Notes: generated by a model from the sequence alone, not told the origin. DNA of 36,212 nt from Sphingobacterium sp. N143 (GCF_030325625.1 NZ_JACAIS010000016.1:1-36212); one strand, 5' to 3'. Positions 1-7,915 are shown, counted from the stretch's first letter. Translations and numbers: made by a program.

Positions 1-1
1 T

Positions 2-77
2 TCTTTCTCTTGACATAAGTCTCTTAAGTTATTAAAATTCTCTTAACTTAATGTCCACTCAAATGTAGCAACTTCAG
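2..77 (+). repeat. Left copy of 76-bp terminal inverted repeat
   Basis: Bases 2-77 are the exact reverse complement of 36137-36212, with no mismatch over 76 bp. Inside it, TTAAGTTA (24-31) can pair with TAACTTAA (44-51) around a 12-base loop, and CTCTTAAGTT/CTCTTAACTT recur with a 19-bp period. The repeat ends inside the region where the membrane-fusion protein gene should have its 5' part. It may be the end of a multicopy element where assembly stopped, or a true inverted-repeat pair. Confidence 0.9.
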
Positions 78-88
78 TAGCAACTTCA
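65..88 (+). repeat. 12-bp tandem duplication at the repeat edge
   Basis: GTAGCAACTTCA occurs twice head to tail (65-76 and 77-88), straddling the inner edge of the terminal repeat. The right-hand copy of the terminal repeat has the unit only once. The duplication keeps the reading frame (Ser-Asn-Phe-Ser). It could be a target duplication, slippage, or microhomology used in a join. Confidence 0.75.
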
Positions 89-135
89 GATACACTAACG
101 CCGCACAGATAGAAGAATATATTTCCCCTATAAAT

Positions 136-1017
136 GTGAGAGTAAGTGGGTATATAGACAAGATATATTTTGAAGAACACCAACAAGTAAAAAAAGGTGA
201 TACTTTGTTGATGTTGCAGACCCATGAATTGCAGATCCAGCTTGACAATGCAAAGTCTAACTTATTAAAAGCCAAAGCTGCGATTTCTGTGCGAAAAGCG
301 TCTTTTAAAACAATGGAAAATCAGGTTGCTCTATCGATATCTTCAATAGAACAAGCAAAAGCGCGATTAGATTTCGATTTGTCAAATTACAGACGTTACA
401 AAAATCTACTCGAAGATAAGGCTGTTACGAAACAACAATTTGAGCAAGTGAAAACAGAGTATTTAACGCAAAAATCTGTCTATAAACAAATGATAGATCA
501 AAAAGTATCCGCAGAATTATCTGCATACGAAAATGAAAAATCTATTCAGGTAGATTATGCCCAATTAGAAGCTGCCGAAGCAGCCGTGGATATGGCAAAG
601 CTGAATTTAAGCTATGCAGTTATTACAGCTCCATATAACGGTGTTATGGGTAGAAGAAGTATTAATGAAGGTCAAGTAGTGCAGTCCGGGCAGCAGGTAG
701 CTTCAATGGTTCAGAGTAATAAAAAATGGATTACTGCCAACTTTTTAGAAAATCAGATGAAGGACATATCGTTAGGTGACAAAGTTGACATAACAATAGA
801 CGCATTGGGAGGGAAATTGTATAAGGGAACAGTTAGTGCCATATCAGGTGCTACCGGAGCAAAATATGCAGCAATACCGTTAGACAATTCTGTAGGTAAC
901 TTTGTAAAGGTGCAAAGTCGAATCCCAGTTAGAATAGAATTTACAAACGAAAATCAACAAAAAGATTTAGATAAACTTATTGCCGGTATGAATGTCGTTG
1001 TAAAAAGAAGTAAATAG
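136..1017 (+). CDS. HlyD/EmrA-type membrane fusion protein, 5'-truncated
   Basis: This is the periplasmic adaptor of a tripartite efflux pump, which links an inner-membrane exporter to an outer-membrane TolC-like channel. The frame is open back to a TAA at 49-51. It reads family-typical residues upstream of GTG 136 (NAAQIEEYISPINVRVSGYI), but GTG 136 is the only usable start codon. The N-terminal anchor helix is therefore missing. Visible parts are the first lipoyl half (VSGYIDKIYFEEHQQVKKGD), a long coiled-coil hairpin of about 110 residues rich in K, Q and A, the second lipoyl half (ITAPYNGVMGRRSINEGQVV) and a beta-barrel domain. The stop lies 2 bp before the MFS gene, so the pair is one operon. 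The truncation at a repeat suggests a pseudogene or a contig edge rather than a working start. Confidence 0.85.
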   Translation: MRVSGYIDKIYFEEHQQVKKGDTLLMLQTHELQIQLDNAKSNLLKAKAAISVRKASFKTMENQVALSISSIEQAKARLDFDLSNYRRYKNLLEDKAVTKQQFEQVKTEYLTQKSVYKQMIDQKVSAELSAYENEKSIQVDYAQLEAAEAAVDMAKLNLSYAVITAPYNGVMGRRSINEGQVVQSGQQVASMVQSNKKWITANFLENQMKDISLGDKVDITIDALGGKLYKGTVSAISGATGAKYAAIPLDNSVGNFVKVQSRIPVRIEFTNENQQKDLDKLIAGMNVVVKRSK

Positions 1018-1019
1018 CT

Positions 1020-2594
1020 ATGTATAACAGAGGTGTATTCAAGGAAGGAGTCCCAATAATTATTCAGTATGTGATAATGCTCATTATGGGATTTGTAATT
1101 GTTAATGTATATGTCGTTTATTCCGGTCTCGCTGCTGAGACTGCGAGCACGATGGGGCTTACTTCAAGTGCCATTACCAGCGCCAATTACACAATGATAG
1201 TAGGCATGGCTATTACGTTCCCGGTCATTTTACGGATAAAAATGATATTAAGATCAACGGACAAACTCTTTTGGGGATGTCTTTTGATGGCGTTCATTTC
1301 TTTTATCTCTATCTATAACTCGGATTATTATTTATTACTATTTTTAAGCTTCCTCATGGGTATAATTAAAATGAACTGCCTATTCGAGTTTATATTATTG
1401 TTCATGGGACTGATCATCACGAAAACAGGAAATAAAGCCAGATTTTATGCTATTTTTTATGGTATACTTTACTCATTAGTAGCGTTGGGCACATTTACTG
1501 TTTTATATATCTCGTTTGGATATCAATGGGAACGAACCAGTTTGTTTTTTACAATAGCTCTTTTATTCTGCGCTATTTTATCAAAAGTTACAACGCATAA
1601 TTCAAGGTTTTCAAGATACTACCCCTTTTACTACATTGACTGGTTCAGCGCATTGCTACTGGTAGCAGGTTTTCTGATTCTGGCGCACTTTTTTGCCTAC
1701 ATTACTGAATATAACTGGTTGATCGGCGATAGAAATGGATTTCCCTTATTATTACTTTCTATCCTACTTATTAGCGGAGGGATTCTTAGACAACAAAAAT
1801 TGGAGCGTCCATTTTGGAATCTTTCATCAATGAAAAAAAGGAGTGTCCATATAGCAGCAATATTTCTGTTTTTTACAGGTATCTATCAGGGGGCAAACGC
1901 CTTTGATACACTACTTATGAGTTCATATCTGGGATATAGTACGTTGCAGATAGGATGGGTCACACTTTGGATGATTCCCGGTTCCTCGCTGGGAGGTTTG
2001 CTTGGTTGGTTTGTTTTAAAAAATACTAAAAACCTAAAAACATTTGTATTCTGTGGCTTTTTAATTTTTGCTTGCAACTACCTATATGGATATTTTTTTA
2101 TAAATCATCAATTAACGATAGAGTATTTTTATTTGACTCATTTTTTAAAATCTCTGGCAATCGGCATGCTGTATATCGGTCTCTGGCATTATCTTACCTA
2201 TAATTTATCACTTGATGAGTCGCTGTCAGTTATGTCACTGATGCTTATCATTAGAACTTTTCTTGCTGTAGCATTTTTCGGATCCATATATACTTTTTTG
2301 AATTATTTTTTTCAAAAGCAGAGCATAGATTATCAAGCAGTATTGCTGGATAGAAATATATTCGGTAAAAATAATATGCAAAAATACTCAACTGCTCAGG
2401 CACAGGCTATTCTTGTAGGTATAAAAAAAATTTACGGACTTATACTTATCATATCTGTACCTCTGCTTATCGCTATATTGGCACATGGCTTTGGATATTC
2501 TAACCGGAGAAAAAAGGTGCGAATAAGAAAGTTTTCCAGAAATGCAACGGCGTTTTTATTCAATCGCATGAAAAAGATAATTACTACCACCTGA
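1020..2594 (+). CDS. MFS efflux transporter (EmrB/DHA2-like)
   Basis: A 524-residue inner-membrane protein with roughly 14 hydrophobic segments, the size and layout of drug:H+ antiporters of the 14-helix group. It starts 2 bp after the adaptor stop codon, as in emrAB-type pairs, so it very likely exports a compound through that adaptor. The first helix begins around residue 10 (VPIIIQYVIMLIMGFVIVNV). The C-terminal tail is basic (SNRRKKVRIRK). The substrate cannot be read from sequence. The neighbouring siderophore-interacting reductase makes siderophore export possible, but drugs are equally possible. A gap of 96 bp follows without an obvious terminator. Confidence 0.85.
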   Translation: MYNRGVFKEGVPIIIQYVIMLIMGFVIVNVYVVYSGLAAETASTMGLTSSAITSANYTMIVGMAITFPVILRIKMILRSTDKLFWGCLLMAFISFISIYNSDYYLLLFLSFLMGIIKMNCLFEFILLFMGLIITKTGNKARFYAIFYGILYSLVALGTFTVLYISFGYQWERTSLFFTIALLFCAILSKVTTHNSRFSRYYPFYYIDWFSALLLVAGFLILAHFFAYITEYNWLIGDRNGFPLLLLSILLISGGILRQQKLERPFWNLSSMKKRSVHIAAIFLFFTGIYQGANAFDTLLMSSYLGYSTLQIGWVTLWMIPGSSLGGLLGWFVLKNTKNLKTFVFCGFLIFACNYLYGYFFINHQLTIEYFYLTHFLKSLAIGMLYIGLWHYLTYNLSLDESLSVMSLMLIIRTFLAVAFFGSIYTFLNYFFQKQSIDYQAVLLDRNIFGKNNMQKYSTAQAQAILVGIKKIYGLILIISVPLLIAILAHGFGYSNRRKKVRIRKFSRNATAFLFNRMKKIITTT

Positions 2595-2690
2595 ATCTTC
2601 GATTAGTCCAATACATACCACCTTCTCTCCATTGCTATTGAACATGCTGATTCCTTTCTTTGCTCTTAGTTAACTATAAAAAATACAGAG

Positions 2691-3416
2691 ATGCCAAAAG
2701 TAGCTAAATGGATAGGCGATGCCGTAGAGGGATTAATGAAAACGAAATTCCCTATGATGAAAGTAGTGGATAAGGTTTACATAACCCCAAACTTTATAAA
2801 AGTCAAATTCTACGGAGATATAGCCAACATGGATTTTCAGCCGGGGTATGCGGTAGCTATACGAGTCAATGATACGGAATTTAGAAATTATACTCCTTAT
2901 TTTTTTAATAAGGAAAAAGGGAGTTTAGAAATTATTTTCCATATGCATGGTTCTGCTTCTGGAACTGAATTCATCCGATCTTTGGAGATAGGCCATCATC
3001 TAAGAATCAGTATTCCAAGAGGAAAAAAAATGTATGACTCGTCTGCCTCCACATACATCTTCTTTGGGGACGAAACAAGTTTGGGCCTTGCCTATGCGCT
3101 TCAAGCTGTGGTCAAGCAAGAACACCAGTCAATTCAGTTCTATTTTGAGTTAGATAAAGAAAATATTTACTTACCAGAGTTGCTGGGTATAAAAAGGAAT
3201 TATGTTTTTGAAAACAAAGAGAGTTTTACCGATGAAGAATTGATTTCAGACATACTATTTAAGAATAGCCTACATACGGAAATGGATAACAAGTGTTTCG
3301 TATTGACGGGGAATGCCAAATCGGTACAAACCATAAGAAATGTGTTGAAAAGAGAAAATGTAAAAGGAAGAATAATAGCACAAGCATATTGGGCAGAAGG
3401 AAAACAAGGATTATAA
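2691..3416 (+). CDS. Siderophore-interacting FAD-binding protein (ferric-chelate reductase family)
   Basis: A 241-residue cytoplasmic flavoprotein of the ViuB/SIP (FAD_binding_9) family. Members release iron from siderophores by reducing Fe(III) with electrons from NAD(P)H or ferredoxin through FAD. The FAD-binding R-x-Y-T motif is at R65-NYT68 in a beta-barrel domain. The NAD-domain loop FGDETSLGLA (about 122-131) matches the GDET motif of the family. The C-terminal AYWAEGKQGL corresponds to the conserved tail that contacts the cofactor. The substrate-specific half (about 160-215) is poorly conserved. It is 97 bp downstream of the exporter and 9 bp before the DUF805 gene, so a link to metal or siderophore handling is likely but inferred. 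Confidence 0.85.
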   Translation: MPKVAKWIGDAVEGLMKTKFPMMKVVDKVYITPNFIKVKFYGDIANMDFQPGYAVAIRVNDTEFRNYTPYFFNKEKGSLEIIFHMHGSASGTEFIRSLEIGHHLRISIPRGKKMYDSSASTYIFFGDETSLGLAYALQAVVKQEHQSIQFYFELDKENIYLPELLGIKRNYVFENKESFTDEELISDILFKNSLHTEMDNKCFVLTGNAKSVQTIRNVLKRENVKGRIIAQAYWAEGKQGL

Positions 3417-3425
3417 AAAATAATC

Positions 3426-3749
3426 ATGAAAAATATATACTATATAAAAGCATTCAGAAACATTTTTAATTATAAAGGACGTGCTACTCGAGGAGAATTA
3501 TGGTACTTCTTCTTGTGTAATTTGGTTGTAGTTGCTATACTTCGCTTCGGAATTGGTGGAATTACGGGAGAACTTTATTCCAATATCTATAGATTGATTG
3601 TTTTGCTTCCAGGAATAGCAGTAGCGGTTAGACGATTACATGATGTAGGGAAAAATGGCTGGTATCTGTTAATTCCTATTTATAATATAATTCTCACTTT
3701 CAAGAAAGGAGAACCTTTTCAAAACAAATATGGAAACCCTGTAAAATAA
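3426..3749 (+). CDS. DUF805 family inner-membrane protein
   Basis: 107 residues. Typical DUF805 landmarks are the N-terminal FKGRATRGELWYFF-like segment (here FNYKGRATRGELWYFF), the central RRLHDVGKNGWYLLIP motif and the closing KKGEPFQNKYGNP. Three to four membrane segments fit between them. The molecular function of the family is not established. It sits 9 bp after the SIP gene and 5 bp before the cation exporter, so it is probably co-transcribed with them. Confidence 0.85.
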   Translation: MKNIYYIKAFRNIFNYKGRATRGELWYFFLCNLVVVAILRFGIGGITGELYSNIYRLIVLLPGIAVAVRRLHDVGKNGWYLLIPIYNIILTFKKGEPFQNKYGNPVK

Positions 3750-3754
3750 ATATC

Positions 3755-4735
3755 ATGTCGCACAATATTCATAATCATCACGATGAGCACCATGATCACG
3801 ATCATCATCATCATGACCACGACCATAGCCATTCAAAAAGCAACGGGCTTACATTAGCATTTTGGTTAAATCTACTTTTCTCAATTATAGAAGTATTTGG
3901 TGGCATTTTTACAAATTCAACTGCAATTATAGCTGATGCTTTTCACGACTTTACCGATGCAATTGCAATAGGAATAGCAGTGCTATTGGAAAAAATATCA
4001 GACAAAAAACGGACTAGCGGATTTTCTTATGGATATAAACGTTTTTCATTGCTTGCAGCAATTGGCATGTCTGTATTTCTGTTAGTCGGAGCGGTATGGA
4101 TGGTTAACAGTGCCGTGAATTCCTTTATAGAGCCAAGAGAAGTAAATAGTATCGGTATGTTATGGTTAGCGGTTTTGGGCGTTGCAATTAATGGTTTTGC
4201 TTTTTTAAGAATGAAGAAAGGAGATACTGGTCATCACCATCATCATCATAGTCATTCACACGGTCATTCCCATAATCACAACAGAAAAGCAATAATGTTG
4301 CATATTTTAGAAGATGTTTTAGGATGGGCTGCTGTATTATTAGGTGCGGGTATAATATACTTCACTGGATGGAACTGGGTAGATGGTGTATTAACATTGA
4401 TGATTGCAATATTTGTCGGTTATAATGCAACGAGAAATTTAATAGGAACGATGAAAGTATTGCTACAGTCTGTGCCTGAAAATGTGAGTATTGAAAAGTT
4501 ATCAGCTGAATTGAACCATATCAAAGGTGTTGAAGATATACATGACTTACACATTTGGAGTATAGACGGCGATTATATTATTTGCTCTCTACACGTGGTA
4601 GTGCCCACTGATGATACCAATGAAGTCGCTGATACCCTTTTAACTATTTTGAAACTGATGGAAAAGTACAAAATTCATCATCCAACAGTACAAATAGAAA
4701 AGACTGCGAGAGATTGTAAACTGGTAACTTGTTAA
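3755..4735 (+). CDS. Cation diffusion facilitator, zinc exporter (CzcD/ZitB type)
   Basis: 326-residue inner-membrane antiporter that removes Zn2+ (possibly Co2+ or Cd2+) from the cytoplasm in exchange for protons. The N-terminus is extremely His/Asp-rich (residues 2-27), and a second His-rich stretch lies in the loop after TM4 (160-176). The intramembrane metal site is complete: H64-x3-D68 in TM2 and H183-x3-D187 in TM5, the HxxxD pair diagnostic of zinc-selective members. The C-terminal cytoplasmic domain (from about 240) carries the HDLHIWSIDGD segment of the family. It follows the DUF805 gene by 5 bp. The cluster suggests metal homeostasis. Confidence 0.93.
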   Translation: MSHNIHNHHDEHHDHDHHHHDHDHSHSKSNGLTLAFWLNLLFSIIEVFGGIFTNSTAIIADAFHDFTDAIAIGIAVLLEKISDKKRTSGFSYGYKRFSLLAAIGMSVFLLVGAVWMVNSAVNSFIEPREVNSIGMLWLAVLGVAINGFAFLRMKKGDTGHHHHHHSHSHGHSHNHNRKAIMLHILEDVLGWAAVLLGAGIIYFTGWNWVDGVLTLMIAIFVGYNATRNLIGTMKVLLQSVPENVSIEKLSAELNHIKGVEDIHDLHIWSIDGDYIICSLHVVVPTDDTNEVADTLLTILKLMEKYKIHHPTVQIEKTARDCKLVTC

Positions 4736-4767
4736 TAATTGAAAGACACCCAAATCTTTAAAGATAT

Positions 4768-5250
4768 ATGCTTTTTGGACAAGACAAAGTTTTGAAATAT
4801 CAGAGATATATGTTAAAATGTAATCATTATCAAATAAAAGATAACATTCTTTCCCGATCAAAAAATATGAGGATTAGAAAATACTTTATGTGTGATTATA
4901 AGGTCGCCAAGATAATAGCCAATGATTTGATACAGGTTTACATAGAAGACCAGTTGTATAACAAATTCCAAAAAGACAAATCGAAAGCACCGCAAAGGCT
5001 GAAATGGACAGGTAGCAAAGTAGCGTTGATAAAACTGATTTATGCCCTGCACTATCAAAATGTATTTGACAACGGGAACAATGACATAAGAGAAGTAGCC
5101 CAATATTTTGAAAGTACCTTTGATATTGATTTGGGAAATTTTTATCAGACTTATTTAGAGTTGAGAAACCGGAAGATAAACCGTACCAAATTTCTTGATG
5201 CGCTTCGGGAAGAACTGATACGGAGAATGGACGAGCAGGACGAAAAGTAA
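4768..5250 (+). CDS. rteC: RteC C-terminal fragment (CTnDOT-type excision regulator)
   Basis: The 160-residue reading frame matches the C-terminal part of RteC, which in CTnDOT-family conjugative transposons activates the excision genes. The recognisable core is DYKVAKIIAN, LKWTGSKVALIKLIYALH, a run of acidic/aromatic residues, and the end LRNRKINRTKFLDALREELI. Complete RteC proteins are clearly longer (about 280 residues, from memory), so the N-terminal part is missing. A TAA lies 6 bp before ATG 4768, and the first 30 residues are less convincing. The true homologous frame may begin near residue 30. The break lies just downstream of the zinc exporter, so this is where the relic joins host DNA. 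Probably non-functional. Confidence 0.75.
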   Translation: MLFGQDKVLKYQRYMLKCNHYQIKDNILSRSKNMRIRKYFMCDYKVAKIIANDLIQVYIEDQLYNKFQKDKSKAPQRLKWTGSKVALIKLIYALHYQNVFDNGNNDIREVAQYFESTFDIDLGNFYQTYLELRNRKINRTKFLDALREELIRRMDEQDEK

Positions 5251-5411
5251 TAATTGGGCGTGCCACCGTCTGCATTTTACCCCCATGCCCAGGCTAACGA
5301 AAAAATGCAGACAGGTCGGGCTATCCGCTATATCTTTTGCGGATCTTGCAGGACCACAAAAGGATGTCGCTTCTATCCCTCACGCTGTATGCCGTCCAAA
5401 AAACAAAACGT
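5251..5411. other. ICE-type rteC-topB intergenic block with hairpin
   Basis: This 161-bp spacer between convergent rteC and topB relics contains a long inverted repeat: an 11-bp stem, 5268-5278 (GTCTGCATTTT) with 5302-5312 (AAAATGCAGAC), around a 23-base loop. The following stretch, GGTCGGGCTATCCGCTATAT and onward, resembles spacer sequence I recall from Bacteroidota conjugative transposons at the same place (from memory, not searched). The hairpin could terminate both converging genes. No ORF here is convincing. Confidence 0.5.
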
Positions 5412-6737
5412 TTATTTCCTTTTTTGTTTCCTATTATCAAATTCGAAGGAGGTTTTGGCGTTATCGTTCATGACCATATAGGCATTGAATTTATTGCCCG
5501 AATTGCTTTTCATGCCTTTGATAAGATTGGTCTTTCCTTGGGTGACAAGGCTTTCTATATCGGTAAGGCTCAAAGGCACTCCGCAAACGGTACGGAATTG
5601 AAGCCAACCGCAAGCCTCATCGGGGCATTTTACAACCTTATTCCATATCAATAGCTGATGGCTCTTACATTTGGGGCATGTCAGTTCGGGTTGCTTTTCT
5701 TTGGCAATGCCCGTGTCCAAAAGTTCCCGTGTAATGGAAGTGGCATAGGCTTCCATATCTCTGTGGAAAGCATCTGCATATGCCTCGTTGTTTTCGATTT
5801 TCTGCAATGCCATTTCCCATTCGGCGGTCATGGCTACATCGGCAATTTTCCTATCCTTTACAGCCCCATAAACCTGCAATCCCTTATCGGTAGGAATTAG
5901 GGACTTCTTTTCTCGCCGAATGTAATCCCTTTTAAAAAGCGTTTCTATAATGGAGGCTCTTGTGGCAGGTGTGCCGATACCGATGTCTTTTAAGGCTTTC
6001 CGTTCGTCCTCGATATTAATTTCCTTTCCGGCGTTTTCCATTGCGGACAACAGACCTGCCTCGGTGTAAGGCACGGGCGGTTTGGTTTTCTTTTCCAGTA
6101 CGGAAGCCTCTTTGATTTTCAGCTCATCGCCGACCTTTAATTCCGGCAGTTCCTGCACAGGATCGCCGTCCTCGTCTGTAAATTTTTCCTTGATGCCACG
6201 CCAGCCGGCTTCGAGGATTTTACACCCTTTCAGTGTAAAATCATAATGCAGAGCCTGCAATCCGATGTCGGTTATTTCTTTGGTACAGGCAGGCGAAAGG
6301 GCTTCCAACAGGCGGTGCGCAATCATATCATAGATAACATTTTCGTGCGCCGTTAATTCGGACGGAATTTTTTCGGTAATCAGCAGACCGTGGTGGTCTG
6401 TGACCTTTACGTCATTCACGATGCGTTTGTTGATCTCTTTGGAATCTTCTAGATACAAGGAACCAAAACATTCTTTATCAAAGAGGTCATATTGTAATTG
6501 AGGAAATTTTTGAAGTGGGACATGGTCTTGCTTCACTTGAATAAAGCATACTTCAGGAGTCATTAATCTCCAAATTTCTGCGAATTTCGCTGCTATGAGT
6601 TCATTGAAAAGATTAAGTGGAGACCTGTCATATTTACAGACCCAATAACGGAAATCATTGCAGGTTACTAAGGCCGGGTTGCTCCCGGTAGTTGGAAATA
6701 GTCTGTGAATTTCTTCGATTGTTTGCAATGTTTCCAT
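5412..6737 (-). CDS. Chimeric ORF: HipA-like kinase N-terminus fused to topoisomerase III C-terminal part
   Basis: 441 residues made of two unrelated pieces. Residues 1 to about 102 resemble the start of HipA-like (HipA_2) kinases, with GSNPALVTCNDF, YWVCKYDRSP, LFNELIAAKFAEIW and KECFGSLYL. From about residue 103 (NKRIVNDVKVTDHHGLLITE) to the end it is the C-terminal half of the TopB/topoisomerase III found on Bacteroidota conjugative elements, including KALKDIGIGTPATRASIIETL and a four-cysteine zinc ribbon (CPKCKSHQ...CPDEACGW). The TOPRIM domain and the catalytic tyrosine region of topo III are absent. The kinase piece also stops before any catalytic loop. The join falls near base 6430. 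It is very likely a deletion scar that happens to be open, not a working enzyme. It is convergent with the rteC relic. Confidence 0.8.
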   Translation of the reverse strand: METLQTIEEIHRLFPTTGSNPALVTCNDFRYWVCKYDRSPLNLFNELIAAKFAEIWRLMTPEVCFIQVKQDHVPLQKFPQLQYDLFDKECFGSLYLEDSKEINKRIVNDVKVTDHHGLLITEKIPSELTAHENVIYDMIAHRLLEALSPACTKEITDIGLQALHYDFTLKGCKILEAGWRGIKEKFTDEDGDPVQELPELKVGDELKIKEASVLEKKTKPPVPYTEAGLLSAMENAGKEINIEDERKALKDIGIGTPATRASIIETLFKRDYIRREKKSLIPTDKGLQVYGAVKDRKIADVAMTAEWEMALQKIENNEAYADAFHRDMEAYATSITRELLDTGIAKEKQPELTCPKCKSHQLLIWNKVVKCPDEACGWLQFRTVCGVPLSLTDIESLVTQGKTNLIKGMKSNSGNKFNAYMVMNDNAKTSFEFDNRKQKRK

Positions 6738-6858
6738 ATTCTTTATCGATCGATCTATTCGAAATAAATAAAGTTTTGTATTTATTCTTTAGGTTATTAC
6801 GCTTATTTATCAATCTTTCAGATCAACGCTAAAGTAATAATTGGCTCCAAATGATGTG

Positions 6859-7011
6859 TCAAGATAGCATTTTAACTTTAATTTGCCAAGATTCAGGGGT
6901 TCTTTTTCTTAGAATAGAATGTTCCCCAATAAAGTCGTCCTTGTTGAGTATTCCAAATGCCAGTTCTCGTGTGTCAGGTGTAGATAAAATACCATGCTCT
7001 AACTGGCCCTT
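6859..7011 (-). pseudogene. Unidentified 51-codon gene tail
   Basis: A 51-codon open stretch on the minus strand, ending in TGA at 6859-6861 and bounded by an in-frame TGA at 7012-7014. It reads protein-like sequence (TPDTRELAFGILNKDDFIGE) followed by a basic, Trp-containing end. It abuts the decayed RhuM gene and lies 121 bp upstream of the HipA-topB chimera on the same strand. I do not recognise it. It may be the tail of another gene cut by the same rearrangements. Confidence 0.35.
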
Positions 7012-7545
7012 TCACCGAAACAGTGCCCGGTCGTAGTCAATACTGGTCGCATAGATATTCAATACTTTGCGCCAGAAGACCTTTTCGGAGGAGCGTATAT
7101 CACGGATACGAGCCAATAACTCATCAAAGTAGTTGCCTCCCGCTCCTTGCTTCAGCAGCTCATCATCATGGTAAGGCTTTTGACGATATACTCACTTAAA
7201 GCGCTGTAGCCTATTGACAAGACGTGGTTCCCTGATGACACTCTACGCGGTAGCCTACGGAAATAATGACGTCGAGATTGTAATGTTTCACCTCACGTTC
7301 TTGCGTTTTATCTTAGATTGCGCCGTGCTGAGTGGTATGTCGGTATTTCCGACATACCACTTCTTCCTCTAATTCTCCCTCTTCAAAAATATGCTTGATG
7401 TGCTCCGTAATAGTCGTCCGACCTTTTTGAAGATGTCGGCCATTTGTGCCTGCGTCAGCCATACCGTTTCACCCTCTAATCGGGTCTTGATGCGCGTAAC
7501 ACCATCTTCACTTTGATAAATAAGTAGATTACTTTGCGGTTCCAT
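7012..7545 (-). pseudogene. Decayed RhuM-family (virulence RhuM/DNA-binding-like) gene
   Basis: Starting at ATG 7545 the minus strand encodes a typical RhuM beginning (LLIYQSEDGVTRIKTRLEGE, then TVWLTQAQMADIF). The frame then shifts after ADIF, and homologous sequence continues as KGRTTITEHIKHIFEEGEL and RKYRHTTQHGAI. Next comes an in-frame TAA. After it the sequence resumes with KTQEREVKHYNLDVIISVGY, and further shifts follow before LLKQGAGGNYFDELLARIRD and VFWRKVLNIYATSIDYD. The gene is also cut short, since about half the family length is missing after SIDYD. RhuM genes often travel with mobile DNA and restriction or toxin islands, and the biochemical role is unclear. At least two frameshifts and one nonsense codon show it is dead. 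Confidence 0.85.
7331..7361. repeat. 13-bp perfect hairpin inside the RhuM relic
   Basis: AGTGGTATGTCGG (7331-7343) pairs with CCGACATACCACT (7349-7361) around TATTT. It falls in the part encoding CRKYRHT. It may simply reflect conserved coding, or be a protein site or a transcript hairpin. Confidence 0.7.
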
Positions 7546-7695
7546 AACCTAAAAGTTTAAGATAAAAGGTTTCCAGCAAAGAATCGATACGACGTAACAC
7601 CACAAAAGGCAAAATAATATATCAATACTTACCACGTACATAGACGTCGCGAAGGCAATCAATAGTACCGATGCGCATAGTACTTGTCCCAATGG

Positions 7696-7722
7696 AATTT
7701 GTTACGCACTGCGTAACAAATT
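7696..7722. promoter_or_regulatory. 27-bp palindrome with TTTGTTAC half-sites
   Basis: AATTTGTTACGCA (7696-7708) and its exact complement (7710-7722) flank one central C. The same core TTTGTTAC recurs in the inverted repeat 75 bp to the right, which suggests a pair of operators for one dimeric DNA-binding protein. No adjacent regulator gene is intact. Confidence 0.55.
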
Positions 7723-7796
7723 AAAAATCGGAAACATTTTGTTAATTAGCTTAAAAACTATAATACAACAAATTACACCGTAAACTACATTTATTT

Positions 7797-7827
7797 TTGT
7801 AACAAATTTTGTAAATATTTGTTACAA
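7797..7827. promoter_or_regulatory. 31-bp inverted repeat with GTAACAAAT half-sites
   Basis: TTGTAACAAAT (7797-7807) and ATTTGTTACAA (7817-7827) are perfect 11-bp arms around a 9-base spacer that itself contains TTTGTAAAT. It shares TTTGTTAC with the palindrome at 7696-7722. It may be an operator or a recombinase-binding site left by the mobile element. Confidence 0.55.
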
Positions 7828-7915
7828 CTTTCACCTTCTACTAACATAGTTCTGCCTACCCAGTCTTTCAATCTCGATTACCTCAAGAATGAAGAAACTA
7901 TTAAACATCACAACA

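Noticed and set aside
43..275. Two minus-strand ORFs of 60 and 75 codons over the left end
   Set aside because: They are antisense to the conserved adaptor frame and arise partly from the terminal repeat. They have no protein-like features.
3765..3835. Runs of CAT/CAC looking like a short tandem repeat (also near 4230-4290)
   Set aside because: They encode the His-rich metal-binding stretches of the zinc exporter and are explained by protein function.
5254..5900. Several plus-strand ORFs of 62-105 codons opposite the topB tail
   Set aside because: The minus strand reads conserved TopB zinc-ribbon sequence here. The plus frames are shadows.
6851..7036. Plus-strand ORF of 61 codons
   Set aside because: It lies opposite a protein-like minus-strand fragment and the RhuM relic. 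No support for coding on plus.
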